This document shows positions 50,828-59,684 of a stretch of 64,000 bases of DNA, piece by piece. The translations under genes and the position numbers were made by a program. This DNA comes from Paracidovorax wautersii (lineage in GTDB: Bacteria > Pseudomonadota > Gammaproteobacteria > Burkholderiales > Burkholderiaceae_C), in NCBI RefSeq assembly GCF_900113035.1, contig NZ_FONX01000006.1, positions 186,001 through 250,000 of the forward strand. Reading direction: 5' to 3'. Position 1 is the stretch's first letter. Every line of letters starts with the position of its first letter. Below the pieces are notes generated by a model. The model ran no database searches, had not been told where the DNA came from, and saw nothing but the letters and a program-made list of their open reading frames with translations.

Positions 50828-52022
50828 GCGGGCCGCCGCCGCGGCGCTGCCCGCCACCCGCCGGCCGGTGGTGGAGCTGATCTATTTCAACGCCGGCAGC
50901 GGCCACCGGGCCTCCGCCCTGGCGCTGGAGGCGGCCATCGCCCGCGCCGGCCTGCCGTGGACGGTGCGCCTGACCCATCTCTTCGAGGTGCTGGACCCCA
51001 CGGCGCGCTTTCGCCAGTGGACGGGCATGGAGCCCGAAGACATCTACAACCGCCGCCTGGCGCGGGGCTGGACGCTGGGCCTGGGCCAGGAGCTGCGCCT
51101 GCTGCAGGGCATGATCCGCTGGAGCCGCAAGGCGCTGGTGCGGCGGCTGGCGGCGCACTGGCACGCCACGGCGCCCGACATGGTCGTCTCGCTGGTGCCC
51201 AACTTCAATCGCTCGCTGGGCGATTCGGTGGCGGCTGCGCTGCCGGGCGTGCCCTTCGTCACCGTGCTGACCGACCTGGCCGACTGCCCGCCGCACTTCT
51301 GGATCGAACCCGAGGTGGCGGGCCAGCACCTGGTCTGCGGCTCGCCCCGCGCCGTGGAGCAGGCCCGCGCCCTGGGTTGCGACGAGGCGCGCATCCACGC
51401 CACCTCCGGCATGGTGCTGAGCCCGGCCTTCCACGACCTGCCCGCGCTGGACCGGGCCGCCGGGCGCGCCCAGCTGGGCTTCGGCGCGCAGCGGCCCGTG
51501 GGCCTGGTGCTGTTCGGCGGCGAGGGTTCCCGGGCCATGCTGCCCATCGCCCGGCAATTGCCCGACACGCCCCTCATCCTGGCCTGCGGCCGCAACGCCG
51601 CGCTGGCCCGCGCACTGCGTGCGCTGCCGGCCCGAGCGCCCCGGCTGGTGCTGGACTTCACCCGCGACATGCCGCACTACATGCGGCTGGCCGATTTCTT
51701 CATCGGCAAGCCCGGCAGCGGCAGCCTGAGCGAAGCCGTGCAGATGGGCCTGCCGCCCATCGTCACCCGCAACAGCTGGACCATGCCGCAGGAACGCTAC
51801 GTGACCGACTGGGTGCGGGACAACGGCCTGGGCCTGGTGCTGCCCAGCTTCGCCCGGGTGGCGGAAGCCGTGCAGGCGCTGCAGGCCGAGCTGCCGCGCT
51901 TTCAGGCCGCGGTGGCGCGGCAGCGCAACCAGGCGGCGTTCGAGGTGCCGGCCGTGCTGGCGCGCATCCTGGCGCAGGCCCAGCAGCGCCCCCAGCCCGA
52001 GCCCTGGCGGCAGGCGGCCTGA
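50820..52022 (+). CDS. MurG/MGDG-synthase-like glycosyltransferase
   Basis: A 400-aa GT28-type glycosyltransferase: FNAGSGHRASALALEAAI at the acceptor-binding front, the donor-binding domain VGLVLFGGEGSRAMLPIA, and FIGKPGSGSLSEAVQMGLPP with the conserved Gly-Glu. Related enzymes transfer sugar from a nucleotide donor to diacylglycerol or to a lipid. The overlap with the LpxH-like gene and the flanking hopanoid genes suggest glycolipid synthesis, but the acceptor is unknown. Confidence 0.75.
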   Translation: MFERAAAAALPATRRPVVELIYFNAGSGHRASALALEAAIARAGLPWTVRLTHLFEVLDPTARFRQWTGMEPEDIYNRRLARGWTLGLGQELRLLQGMIRWSRKALVRRLAAHWHATAPDMVVSLVPNFNRSLGDSVAAALPGVPFVTVLTDLADCPPHFWIEPEVAGQHLVCGSPRAVEQARALGCDEARIHATSGMVLSPAFHDLPALDRAAGRAQLGFGAQRPVGLVLFGGEGSRAMLPIARQLPDTPLILACGRNAALARALRALPARAPRLVLDFTRDMPHYMRLADFFIGKPGSGSLSEAVQMGLPPIVTRNSWTMPQERYVTDWVRDNGLGLVLPSFARVAEAVQALQAELPRFQAAVARQRNQAAFEVPAVLARILAQAQQRPQPEPWRQAA

Positions 52023-52044
52023 GCGCCGGCTTCCCGGCCCGGCT

Positions 52045-52944
52045 TCACATCCTGAAGGCGCGCCAGAGCAGGCGCGGGCCGTCGGCGGCGCGCAGCACGG
52101 GGCGCGTGAGCAGGCTGCCGCCGTCCAGGGCCTGCACCTTGTCCAGGATGCGCAGGCCGCCCTGCACGACCAGGCGCAGCTCCCAGCCGATGCGCCCCGG
52201 CAGGCGATGCACCAGGGGCTCGCCCGCGAGCATGGTGGCGCGGGCCCAGGCGGCGCAGTCCATCACCAGCGCGTCGGTGGCCGGGCTGCGGCGGCCGGCG
52301 GCCAGCTGCGCCCGGTCCACGCCGTGGGCGGCGCAGTCGGCATCGGTCAGATAGTGGCGGCCCCGCGGCAGGTCCACGCTCAGGTCCTGCCAGAAGTTGA
52401 TGAGCTGCAGCGCGCTGCAGATGGCATCGCTTTCGGCCAGGGCGGCCGGGCGCGCCTCGCCGTAGAGGTGCAGCAGCAGCCGGCCCACGGGGTTGGCCGA
52501 GCGGCGGCAGTAATCCAGCAGTTCGGCGCGGTCGGCGTAGGTGCCGCCGTCGCGGGTCTTGGCGATGTCCTGAAGGAAGGCGTCGAGCAGGTCGTCCAGC
52601 AGCGGCACGGGCAGGGCGTGGCTTTGCAGCACGGCCTGCAGGGGCGCGAAGATGGCGGCCCAGCGCGGGCCCGGGGGCGATCCGGCGGCCACGGCGTGCA
52701 GTTCGGCCCGGTAGGCCTGCAGGTCGGCCAGGCGCTCGCCCGGGCTGGCGTCGCCCTCGTCGGCCAGGTCGTCCGCGGCGCGGGCGAAGGCGTAGATGGC
52801 GGCGATGGGCGGGCGCAGCCGGGGTGGGCAGAGCAGCGAGGCCACCGGAAAGTTCTCGTAATGGGTGACCGGCGGTGCCAGCGGGGCCGCCTGGGCGGCT
52901 GCGGCAGGGGAGGGGGCGGAGGGTTTCACGCCCGTGATTCTCAC
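52045..52944 (-). CDS. hpnC: Squalene synthase HpnC
   Basis: A 299-aa isoprenyl-synthase-fold enzyme: HYENFPVASLLCPP at the front is characteristic of HpnC; the first Asp motif is AFARAADDLADEGD and the second QLINFWQDLSVDLPRGRHYL. HpnC converts presqualene diphosphate to hydroxysqualene. The likely start is GTG 52,944, directly beside the -35 box of the divergent efflux promoter; GTG 52,929 is an alternative. hpnC is separated from hpnDE by the two-gene lpxH-like operon. Confidence 0.88.
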   Translation of the reverse strand: MRITGVKPSAPSPAAAAQAAPLAPPVTHYENFPVASLLCPPRLRPPIAAIYAFARAADDLADEGDASPGERLADLQAYRAELHAVAAGSPPGPRWAAIFAPLQAVLQSHALPVPLLDDLLDAFLQDIAKTRDGGTYADRAELLDYCRRSANPVGRLLLHLYGEARPAALAESDAICSALQLINFWQDLSVDLPRGRHYLTDADCAAHGVDRAQLAAGRRSPATDALVMDCAAWARATMLAGEPLVHRLPGRIGWELRLVVQGGLRILDKVQALDGGSLLTRPVLRAADGPRLLWRAFRM

Positions 52945-52945
52945 C

Positions 52946-52996
52946 TTGACAACGGCAGGAGGGCTCGCCTAGATTACTAACCAGTCAGTCAGTAAT
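52946..52996 (+). promoter_or_regulatory. Promoter with TetR-type operator of the RND efflux operon
   Basis: TTGACA (52,946-52,951), an 18-base spacer and TAGATT (52,970-52,975) form the promoter. The operator is a 24-bp palindrome starting ATTACT (52,973-52,978) and ending AGTAAT (52,991-52,996) around CCAGTCAGTC, typical of TetR-family repressors of efflux pumps, and it overlaps the -10 box. No tetR gene is adjacent. Confidence 0.7.
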
Positions 52997-53017
52997 TGCA
53001 TTCGCGAAAGCCTTCCC

Positions 53018-54247
53018 ATGACTTCACTTCTTGCGCGGCAGCCTGCCCGGCGGGCCGCTCGATCCGCCGGTGCGCGTTCCATCCCCCTGGCCGTGGCCTT
53101 GTCGCTGGCGTTGCTGGCGGGGTGTTCGCCCAAGGAGCCCGCGCCCGAGCCGATGCGTTCGGTCAAGCTCATCACCGTGGGCGCCGCGCCGCTGCATGCG
53201 CAGCTGGAATACGCGGGCGAGGTGCGTGCCCGCATCGAGTCGCGCCTGGGCTTTCGCGTGGCCGGCAAGATCGCCGAGCGGCAGGCGCAACTGGGCCAGC
53301 GGGTGGCGGCCGGCCAGGTGCTGGCGCAACTGGACCCGCGCGACTACCAGCTGGCGGCCGATGCCTCCCGCGCCCAGGTGACGTCCGCGCGCACCCAGCG
53401 CGACCTGGCGGCGGCGGACCTGCAGCGCTACGCCGCGCTGAAGGCGCAGAACTTCATCAGCGGCGCGGAGCTGGAGCGCCGCGAGGCCACGCTCAAATCC
53501 GCCCAGGCCACGCTGGACCAGGCCCAGGCGCAGCTCGCCTCGCAGGGCAACCAGGCCGGCTACACGCGGCTGGTGGCCGATGCGGCCGGCGTAGTCACTT
53601 CGGTGGACGCCGAGCCCGGCCAGGTGGTGGCCGCCGGCACGCCCGTGGTGCGTGTGGCGCAGGACGGGCCGCGCGACGTGGTGTTCTCGGTGCCCGAGGA
53701 CCGGTTCGCCGCGCTGAAGCCGGGCCAGCCGGTGGGCGTGCGCATCTGGAGCGATGCCGAATCCTTCACCGGCCGGGTGCGCGAGGTGGCGGCCAGTGCC
53801 GACCCGGTGACGCGCACCTTCCTGGTCAAGGTGGCCATCGACGGCCCGGAGATGCCGCCCCTGGGCGCCACGGCCTATGTCCGCCCCAAGGCGCTGGGCC
53901 GCGAGGGCGTCCAGGCCCTGAAGCTGCCCACCTCGGCGCTGCGCCAGGAAGGCGGCCAGACGGCGGTGTGGGTGTTCGACCCCGCCACCAGCACCGTGCG
54001 CTCGCAGCCCGTGCAGATCGCCACGGCCGACGGCAACGACGTGGTGATCGCCGCGGGCCTCGCGCCCGGCCAGCAGGTAGTGGCCACGGGCGTGCATGTG
54101 CTGGCGCCGGGGCAGAAGGTGTCGGTCTATGAGTCGAAACAGGATCGAGCCCAGGCAGGGCAAGCGCAACCTGCTATGAAAAACGCAGCAGCCTCCGATG
54201 CCGCTGCATCCGCAGCTGCCGCCGCCGCACCGGCGGCCAGCCGATAG
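53018..54247 (+). CDS. RND efflux periplasmic adaptor (membrane fusion protein)
   Basis: A 409-aa HlyD/AcrA-type adaptor, exported as a lipoprotein (IPLAVALSLALLAGCSP, lipobox LAGC). Domains: half-lipoyl FRVAGKIAERQAQLGQRVAA, a short coiled-coil hairpin (residues 95-165), second lipoyl half (VVTSVDAEPGQVVAAGTPVV), beta-barrel and membrane-proximal domain, then a disordered Ala-rich tail. It links the inner-membrane pump to an outer-membrane channel, which is not encoded here. Nine bases separate it from the permease gene. Confidence 0.9.
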   Translation: MTSLLARQPARRAARSAGARSIPLAVALSLALLAGCSPKEPAPEPMRSVKLITVGAAPLHAQLEYAGEVRARIESRLGFRVAGKIAERQAQLGQRVAAGQVLAQLDPRDYQLAADASRAQVTSARTQRDLAAADLQRYAALKAQNFISGAELERREATLKSAQATLDQAQAQLASQGNQAGYTRLVADAAGVVTSVDAEPGQVVAAGTPVVRVAQDGPRDVVFSVPEDRFAALKPGQPVGVRIWSDAESFTGRVREVAASADPVTRTFLVKVAIDGPEMPPLGATAYVRPKALGREGVQALKLPTSALRQEGGQTAVWVFDPATSTVRSQPVQIATADGNDVVIAAGLAPGQQVVATGVHVLAPGQKVSVYESKQDRAQAGQAQPAMKNAAASDAAASAAAAAAPAASR

Positions 54248-54256
54248 GAGCGCCGC

Positions 54257-57200
54257 ATGACGCAGCTGCCCGATCCGGCGCACGGCGCCGACGCCCATTC
54301 GCCTTCCATGCCCCCTCCCGAGCGCAAGCGCTTCAACCTCTCGCGCTGGGCGCTGGAGCATGTGGCGCTCACGCGCTACCTCATGGTCGCCCTGCTGCTG
54401 CTGGGCGTGGGGGCCTATTTCCAGCTGGGCCAGGACGAGGACCCGCCCTTCACCTTCCGCGCGATGGTGGTGCGCACCAACTGGCCCGGCGCCACGGCCC
54501 AGCAGGTGGCCGAGCAGGTCACCGACAAGCTCGAGCGCACGCTGCAGGAGGTGCCCTACGCCGACAAGATCCGCAGCTATTCCAAGCCGGGCGAGTCGAT
54601 GATCATCCTGAACCTGAAGGACTCGTCCCCGCCCGCCGAGGTCGCGGGCGTCTGGTACACGGTGCGCAAGAAGATCGGCGACATGCGCTACACGCTGCCG
54701 CAGGGCGTGCAGGGGCCGTTCTTCAACGACGACTTCGGCGACGTCTATGGCGTGATCTACGCGCTGGAGGCCGACGGCTTCAGCTATGCCGAGCAGAAGA
54801 CCTTCGCCGACGAGGTGCGCCAGCAGCTGCTGCGCGTGCGCGACGTGGCCAAGGTCGAGCAGTTCGGCGTGCAGGACGAGAAGCTCTACATCGAGATCTC
54901 GCAGAGCCGCCTCTCGCAGCTGGGGCTGGACATGAACCAGGTGCTGGCGCAGCTGGGCCAGCAGAACGCGGTGGAGAGCGCGGGCGCCATCCAGACGCCG
55001 CTCGACCAGGTGCAGCTGCGCGTGGGCGGGCAGTTCAACTCGGTCGAGCAGTTGCGCGCCATGCCGATCCGGGGCGCCTCGGGCGCGCAGCTGCGGCTGG
55101 GCGACATCGCCGAAGTCCGGCGCGGCTATGTGGACCCGGTCACGCAGAAGGTGCACCACCAGGGGCGCGAGGTGATCGCGCTGGGCGTTTCCATGGCCAA
55201 GGGCGGCGACATCGTGCGCCTGGGCAAGGCGCTGCACGAAGCCACGGCGCGCATCGAGAAGACCCTGCCGGCCGGCGTGAAGCTGGTGAACGTGCAGGAC
55301 CAGCCCCGCGCCGTGTCCGATTCGGTGGGCGAATTCGTCAAGGTGCTGATCGAGGCCGTGGTCATCGTGCTGGCCGTGAGCTTCCTTAGCCTGGGGCTGC
55401 ACAAGCGCCCCGGCCCGCAGCCGGTCTGGCGCCGCTACACGCTCGACGTGCGCCCGGGCCTGGTGGTGGGCATCACCATCCCGCTGGTGCTGGCCGTCAC
55501 CTTCCTGGCCATGTGGTACTGGAACATCGGGCTGCACAAGATCTCGCTGGGCTCGCTCATCATCGCCCTGGGCCTGCTGGTGGACGACGCCATCATCGCC
55601 GTGGAGATGATGGTGCTGAAGATGGAGGAGGGCTACGACAAGCTGCGCGCGGCCACCTTCGCCTACGAGATCACCGCTATGCCCATGCTGACGGGCACGC
55701 TCATCACGGCCGCGGGCTTCCTGCCCATCGGCATCGCCAAGTCGATCACGGGCGAATACACCTTCGCCATCTTCGCGGTCACCGTGATCGCGCTGGTGAT
55801 CTCGTGGTTCGCCTCGGTCTATTTCGTGCCCTACCTGGGCATGCTGCTGCTGCGCCGCCCGGCGCATCACGCGCCGGCCGCAGGCGCCGCCGGAGCCGGG
55901 GAGGGCGCGGGGGCCCATGAGGACGGGCACGTCCACCACGACGTGTTCGACAGCCCCTTCTACAACCGCTTCCGCCGCATGGTGAACTGGTGCGTGCAGC
56001 ACCGCTGGATCACCATCGGCGCCACGCTGCTGACCTTCGCGCTGGGCATCGTCGGCATGGGGCGCGTTCAGCAGCAGTTCTTCCCGGATTCGAGCCGGCC
56101 CGAGATCCTGGTGGACCTGTGGTTTCCCGAAGGCACCTCGTTCCAGGCCAACGAAGAGGTCACGCGGCGCGTGGAGCGCCGCGTGCTCCAGGAGCCCGGC
56201 GTGACCACGGTCAGCACCTGGCTGGGCTCGGGCGTGCCGCGCTTTTACCTGCCGCTGGACCAGATCTTTCCGCAGTCCAACGTCTCGCAGCTCATCGTGG
56301 TGCCGCGCGACCTGGCCACGCGCGAGGCCCTGCGCCATTCGCTGCCGCAGCTGCTGGCGCGGGAATTCCCCGAAGCGCGCGCCCGCACCAAGCTGCTGCC
56401 CAACGGCCCGCCCGTGCCGTACCCGGTGCAGTTCCGCGTGATCGGGCCCGACCCTGCCGTGCTGCGCCAGCACGCCGACGAGGTGCGCAAGCTGATGCGC
56501 GAGCACCCGCAGATGCGCGGCGTGAACGACAACTGGAACGAGTCCATCAAGGTCATGCGCCTGGAGGTGGACCAGGACAAGGCGCGCGCCCTGGGCGTGA
56601 CCAGCCAGTCCATCGCCCAGGCCGCGCGCGTGGCCTTCGCCGGCAGCACCGTGGGCCAGTACCGCGAGGGCGACCGGCTGATCGACATCGTGCTGCGCCA
56701 GCCCCTGGACGAGCGCCGCGCCATCACCGACGTGGCCAATGCCTACCTGCCCACCGCCTCGGGCCGCTCTGTGCCGCTCACCCAGGTGGCCAAGCCGGTC
56801 TTCACCTGGGAGCCGGGCGTGATGTGGCGCGAGAACCGCGACTACGCCATCACCGTGCAGGGCGACGTCATCGAGGGACTGCAGGGCGCCACGGTCACCA
56901 ATGCCCTGCTGCCGTCGCTGCGCCAGCTCGAAGCCGGCTGGCACGCCGCCGGCCAGGGCGGCTACCGCATCGAGGTGGCGGGTGCCGTGGAGGAAAGCTC
57001 CAAGGGCTCGGCCTCCATCGTGGCCGGGCTGCCGGCCATGCTGTTCATCGTGTTCACGCTGCTCATGCTGCAGCTGCAGAGCTTCAGCCGCGCGCTGCTG
57101 GTCTTCCTGACGGGGCCGCTGGGCATCGCCGGCGTGGCCGGCGCCCTGCTGGTGCTGGGCCGGCCCTTCGGCTTCGTGGCGCTGCTGGGCGTGATCGCGC

Positions 57201-57514
57201 TCATGGGCATGATCCAGCGCAACTCGGTGATCCTGATCGACCAGATCGAGAGCGACCGCGCGCGCGGCGTGCCCGCGTGGGATGCCATCGTCGAATCCGC
57301 CGTGCGCCGGCTGCGTCCCATCGTCCTCACCGCGGCGGCGGCCGTGCTGGCGATGATCCCGCTCTCGCGCAGCGTGTTCTGGGGGCCGATGGCCGTGGCC
57401 ATCATGGGCGGGCTGATCGTGGCGACCGTGCTCACGCTGCTCGCGCTGCCCGCGATGTATGCCGCCTGGTTCCGTGTCCGGAGGCCTGAAGACGAGGCCG
57501 CGCGGCCCGTTTGA
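54257..57514 (+). CDS. RND efflux transporter permease
   Basis: A 1,085-aa AcrB-type inner-membrane pump, slightly longer than usual because of N-terminal and mid-loop extensions (the GEGAGAHEDGHVHH loop). Visible features: the first membrane helix (LMVALLLLGVGAYFQLGQ) and periplasmic porter repeats. Motif GLLVDDAIIAVEMMVLKMEEG holds the Asp pair of the proton relay in helix 4. The second repeat ends in ALLGVIALMGMIQRNSVILI. It exports drugs or solvents using the proton gradient; the substrate is unknown. The operon has no outer-membrane channel gene in the window. Confidence 0.92.
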   Translation: MTQLPDPAHGADAHSPSMPPPERKRFNLSRWALEHVALTRYLMVALLLLGVGAYFQLGQDEDPPFTFRAMVVRTNWPGATAQQVAEQVTDKLERTLQEVPYADKIRSYSKPGESMIILNLKDSSPPAEVAGVWYTVRKKIGDMRYTLPQGVQGPFFNDDFGDVYGVIYALEADGFSYAEQKTFADEVRQQLLRVRDVAKVEQFGVQDEKLYIEISQSRLSQLGLDMNQVLAQLGQQNAVESAGAIQTPLDQVQLRVGGQFNSVEQLRAMPIRGASGAQLRLGDIAEVRRGYVDPVTQKVHHQGREVIALGVSMAKGGDIVRLGKALHEATARIEKTLPAGVKLVNVQDQPRAVSDSVGEFVKVLIEAVVIVLAVSFLSLGLHKRPGPQPVWRRYTLDVRPGLVVGITIPLVLAVTFLAMWYWNIGLHKISLGSLIIALGLLVDDAIIAVEMMVLKMEEGYDKLRAATFAYEITAMPMLTGTLITAAGFLPIGIAKSITGEYTFAIFAVTVIALVISWFASVYFVPYLGMLLLRRPAHHAPAAGAAGAGEGAGAHEDGHVHHDVFDSPFYNRFRRMVNWCVQHRWITIGATLLTFALGIVGMGRVQQQFFPDSSRPEILVDLWFPEGTSFQANEEVTRRVERRVLQEPGVTTVSTWLGSGVPRFYLPLDQIFPQSNVSQLIVVPRDLATREALRHSLPQLLAREFPEARARTKLLPNGPPVPYPVQFRVIGPDPAVLRQHADEVRKLMREHPQMRGVNDNWNESIKVMRLEVDQDKARALGVTSQSIAQAARVAFAGSTVGQYREGDRLIDIVLRQPLDERRAITDVANAYLPTASGRSVPLTQVAKPVFTWEPGVMWRENRDYAITVQGDVIEGLQGATVTNALLPSLRQLEAGWHAAGQGGYRIEVAGAVEESSKGSASIVAGLPAMLFIVFTLLMLQLQSFSRALLVFLTGPLGIAGVAGALLVLGRPFGFVALLGVIALMGMIQRNSVILIDQIESDRARGVPAWDAIVESAVRRLRPIVLTAAAAVLAMIPLSRSVFWGPMAVAIMGGLIVATVLTLLALPAMYAAWFRVRRPEDEAARPV

Positions 57515-57605
57515 GCCGGCCTCGCGCCGACAAGGCTAAAATCGTGGGCTAACCAATTTCACACAGATGGCTGGCACTGCCTGCCGCCTGTTTGTCTGAA
57601 GAAAT

Positions 57606-57692
57606 GCGCGGGTGGCGAAATTGGTAGACGCACCAGGTTTAGGTCCTGACGCCAGCAATGGTGTGGGGGTTCGAGTCCCCCCCCGCGCACCA
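57606..57692 (+). tRNA. tRNA-Leu (anticodon TAG)
   Basis: Acceptor stem GCGCGGG (57,606-57,612) pairs with CCCGCGC (57,682-57,688), followed by A and an encoded CCA (57,690-57,692). D-loop AAATTGGTAGACGC, anticodon loop TTTAGGT (anticodon TAG), a long variable arm of class II tRNAs and the T-loop GGTTCGAGTCC are all present. A -10-like TAAAAT at 57,537-57,542 may be its promoter. Its 3' end borders an integrase gene, so it is the probable attachment site of the following island. Confidence 0.95.
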
Positions 57693-57728
57693 CGATAGAA
57701 AACGGCCGGTTCCGGCTGTTTCCTGCAT

Positions 57729-57763
57729 AAGGCCCGTTTCTCCTATGAGGACGGGCCTTTTTT
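57729..57763 (+). terminator. Intrinsic terminator after tRNA-Leu
   Basis: AAGGCCCGT (57,729-57,737) pairs with ACGGGCCTT (57,751-57,759), followed by a run of T. It lies 37 bases past the tRNA end, before the integrase gene. Confidence 0.85.
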
Positions 57764-57876
57764 GCTTGTTTTTTCAGCAGGCTATTGCCGCCCATTTCCG
57801 GCCTCATCCGGCCCAAACCTACAATGCCATCCCGCGCGGTTCCCGCGCGCAATCCCGCGCGGTGGAGGGCGCAGGC

Positions 57877-58902
57877 ATGGCATATCTACGCAAGGTCAAA
57901 AACGGGTGGCGGGCAGAGGTCGAGCGCGCTGGCCAGCGTGTGTCGGCCACGCGGGCGACGAAGGCCGAGGCGCAGGCCTGGGCGCTGGCCGAAGAGGCTG
58001 CAATTCTGGCCGGCTCGCGTGGCGAATACCCGCGCAAGACGCTGGCCGATGCGGTGGAGCGGTATCGCCGCGAAGTGACGGATCTCAAGGCCAAGCGCTC
58101 GCCGGCGGTCGCAAAGGCCGACAACCTGCGGTTTGATGCCTGGCTGCGGAACTTCCCCGACCTGGCGGCCAAGGTGTTTCACGAGATCACCACGGATGAC
58201 CTGGCCAGGTGGCGCGACAAGCGCCTGCAGGTGGTGTCGGAGTCGAGCGTGCTGCGCGAGGCGCAGCAGTTTCGGCCCATCTGGGGCTTGGCCATTGACG
58301 AATGGGGGTGGGCTGGTAAAAGCCCGTGGACCAAGCTGCGAAAGCCCCGCAAGGGGCACGCACGCCGCCGCTCAACGATGTGGCAGGAGGTGCGGCGTCT
58401 GCTGCGCTCGGGTGGCTACACCACGCTCTTGCCGCCGCAGACCCCGCAGCAGGAGGCTGTTTGGGCGTACCTCGTTGCCTTGCATACGTCGCTGCGCAGT
58501 GGTGAACTCCTGCGCATGTCTCGCTCCACGGTGGATCTGCGTACGCGGGTGTACCACCTGCCACGACACAAGACGGATCGCACCGCCGGCGAGCGCAATG
58601 TGCCGTTCACGCCGCGCGCTGCGCGTCTGTTGCGGCGGCTCGATGCCGCGGCCGAGGCGGCCGGGCGAGACGCGTATTTCACGATCTCCGATCAAAGCCG
58701 CGACGTGCTCTGGCGCAAGGTGCGCGACCGCGTGATGATTGCCGGCCTGCATTTCCACGACAGCCGGGCGGCGGCGCTGACGTGGCTGAGCAAGCGCTAT
58801 GACGTGATGACGTTGGCGAAGATCAGCGGCCACGTGGATATTAATGAGCTATTCAATACCTATTACCGAGAATCGGAGCGCGACATTGCCGCGCGGCTTT
58901 GA
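57877..58902 (+). CDS. int: Island/prophage integrase, tyrosine recombinase
   Basis: A 341-aa integrase. N-terminal AP2-like arm-binding part (MAYLRKVKNGWRAEVERAGQ), core-binding domain, and catalytic residues: Arg in LHTSLRSGELLRMSRSTVDL, Lys in LPRHKTDRTAGERNVPF, H-x-x-R in HFHDSRAAALTWLSK, and ISGHVDINELFNTYYRES with the Tyr. ATG 57,877 follows GGAGG; three TCCCGCGCG-type direct repeats lie just upstream (57,833-57,863). It is next to and reads away from tRNA-Leu, whose 3' end it most likely targets. Confidence 0.9.
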   Translation: MAYLRKVKNGWRAEVERAGQRVSATRATKAEAQAWALAEEAAILAGSRGEYPRKTLADAVERYRREVTDLKAKRSPAVAKADNLRFDAWLRNFPDLAAKVFHEITTDDLARWRDKRLQVVSESSVLREAQQFRPIWGLAIDEWGWAGKSPWTKLRKPRKGHARRRSTMWQEVRRLLRSGGYTTLLPPQTPQQEAVWAYLVALHTSLRSGELLRMSRSTVDLRTRVYHLPRHKTDRTAGERNVPFTPRAARLLRRLDAAAEAAGRDAYFTISDQSRDVLWRKVRDRVMIAGLHFHDSRAAALTWLSKRYDVMTLAKISGHVDINELFNTYYRESERDIAARL

Positions 58903-58914
58903 CTCTGTCGCTCC

Positions 58915-59415
58915 CTACCGTCGGGCGTCTAGAATGGATTTGATCTCGCTGGCTGTCAGCGACTCGGAGGGCTCTCCAATGCGACGCCATTGCCCTATCA
59001 TTCTGCTGTAATTGTCGCGCGTTGGCGCGTGCGAATTTTTTGCAGGCCTGCCGATAAGTTCCTCGTAACGCGCTTTACGGCAGAGGGCAGTGCAAAAATA
59101 TAGCAGCTCGGACTCATTGTTTCCATCGAAGCCCGGAAACTGCACTTGATCTTTCTCAACCTCTGACTTGTCTTCAAGCTCTTCATAGCTCGACTGCAAA
59201 AGTCTGTAAAGAGCCAGGGTGTCTAAAACAAGGTTGGTATCGTCTTCGCTCAGGTTGGGCGAGATTCGCAGCCTGCTTTGATAGAGCCATTTGTGGCCGC
59301 TTTCTAGGTCATCGGCAAGTTCGGCGTAACTATCATCGTGCTCAAGAATGCCCCGAATGCGGTATTGATTCGCGAGAATCAGCCGTTCGGCATCCGTCAA
59401 TTCAATCTGTGGCAT
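58915..59415 (-). CDS. YfbU-family protein
   Basis: A 166-aa protein matching the YfbU family along its length: ELTDAERLILANQYRI at the front (E. coli YfbU has NAQRLILSNQYK), YRLLQSSYEELEDK in the middle, VQFPGFDGNNESELLYF, and the C-terminal SLTASEIKSILDARR. The function of the family is not established. ATG 59,415 has GGAGG upstream. It is convergent with the integrase and of lower GC than its neighbours, pointing to later acquisition. Confidence 0.8.
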   Translation of the reverse strand: MPQIELTDAERLILANQYRIRGILEHDDSYAELADDLESGHKWLYQSRLRISPNLSEDDTNLVLDTLALYRLLQSSYEELEDKSEVEKDQVQFPGFDGNNESELLYFCTALCRKARYEELIGRPAKNSHAPTRDNYSRMIGQWRRIGEPSESLTASEIKSILDARR

Positions 59416-59480
59416 GGTAATCCTCCGTTGAAAGAGGCTGCATTCTCGCTCATTAATCCGCTATTGATGAGTCAGGCGCT

Positions 59481-59684
59481 TTATCTGGTGCCGCGCTTCC
59501 CTTGCAAAAAGGCCTGAACGTCGCCCAGCCGCCAGTAACGCATCTTCTGCGAAACGTTGATGAAGGGCTTTGGAAAGTCTGGCCGTTTCGTGAGTCGGTC
59601 GGTGACGTGAGCGCGCGTGCAGCCCAGCATGGCCGCAATGCCGGCCGTATCGACGCGCGCGGCGGTATCAGTGTGGGTTGCCAT
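59481..59684 (-). CDS. AlpA/excisionase-like HTH protein
   Basis: A 67-aa protein with a MerR/AlpA-type helix-turn-helix (VDTAGIAAMLGCTRAHVTDR), then FPKPFINVSQKMRYWRLGDV and a terminal recognition helix QAFLQGK. This is typical of phage and island excisionases or of regulators of the integrase. It overlaps the DUF4031 gene by 17 bases. Confidence 0.8.
   Translation of the reverse strand: MATHTDTAARVDTAGIAAMLGCTRAHVTDRLTKRPDFPKPFINVSQKMRYWRLGDVQAFLQGKRGTR

Noticed and set aside
53024-56944. A 1,306-codon open frame on the minus strand
   Set aside because: Exactly antisense to the RND adaptor and permease genes, both of which have clear family motifs.
57833-57863. Second copy of the tRNA attachment core
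   Set aside because: The TCCCGCGCG repeats share only GC-rich bases with the tRNA 3' end; they are better read as local direct repeats before the integrase.
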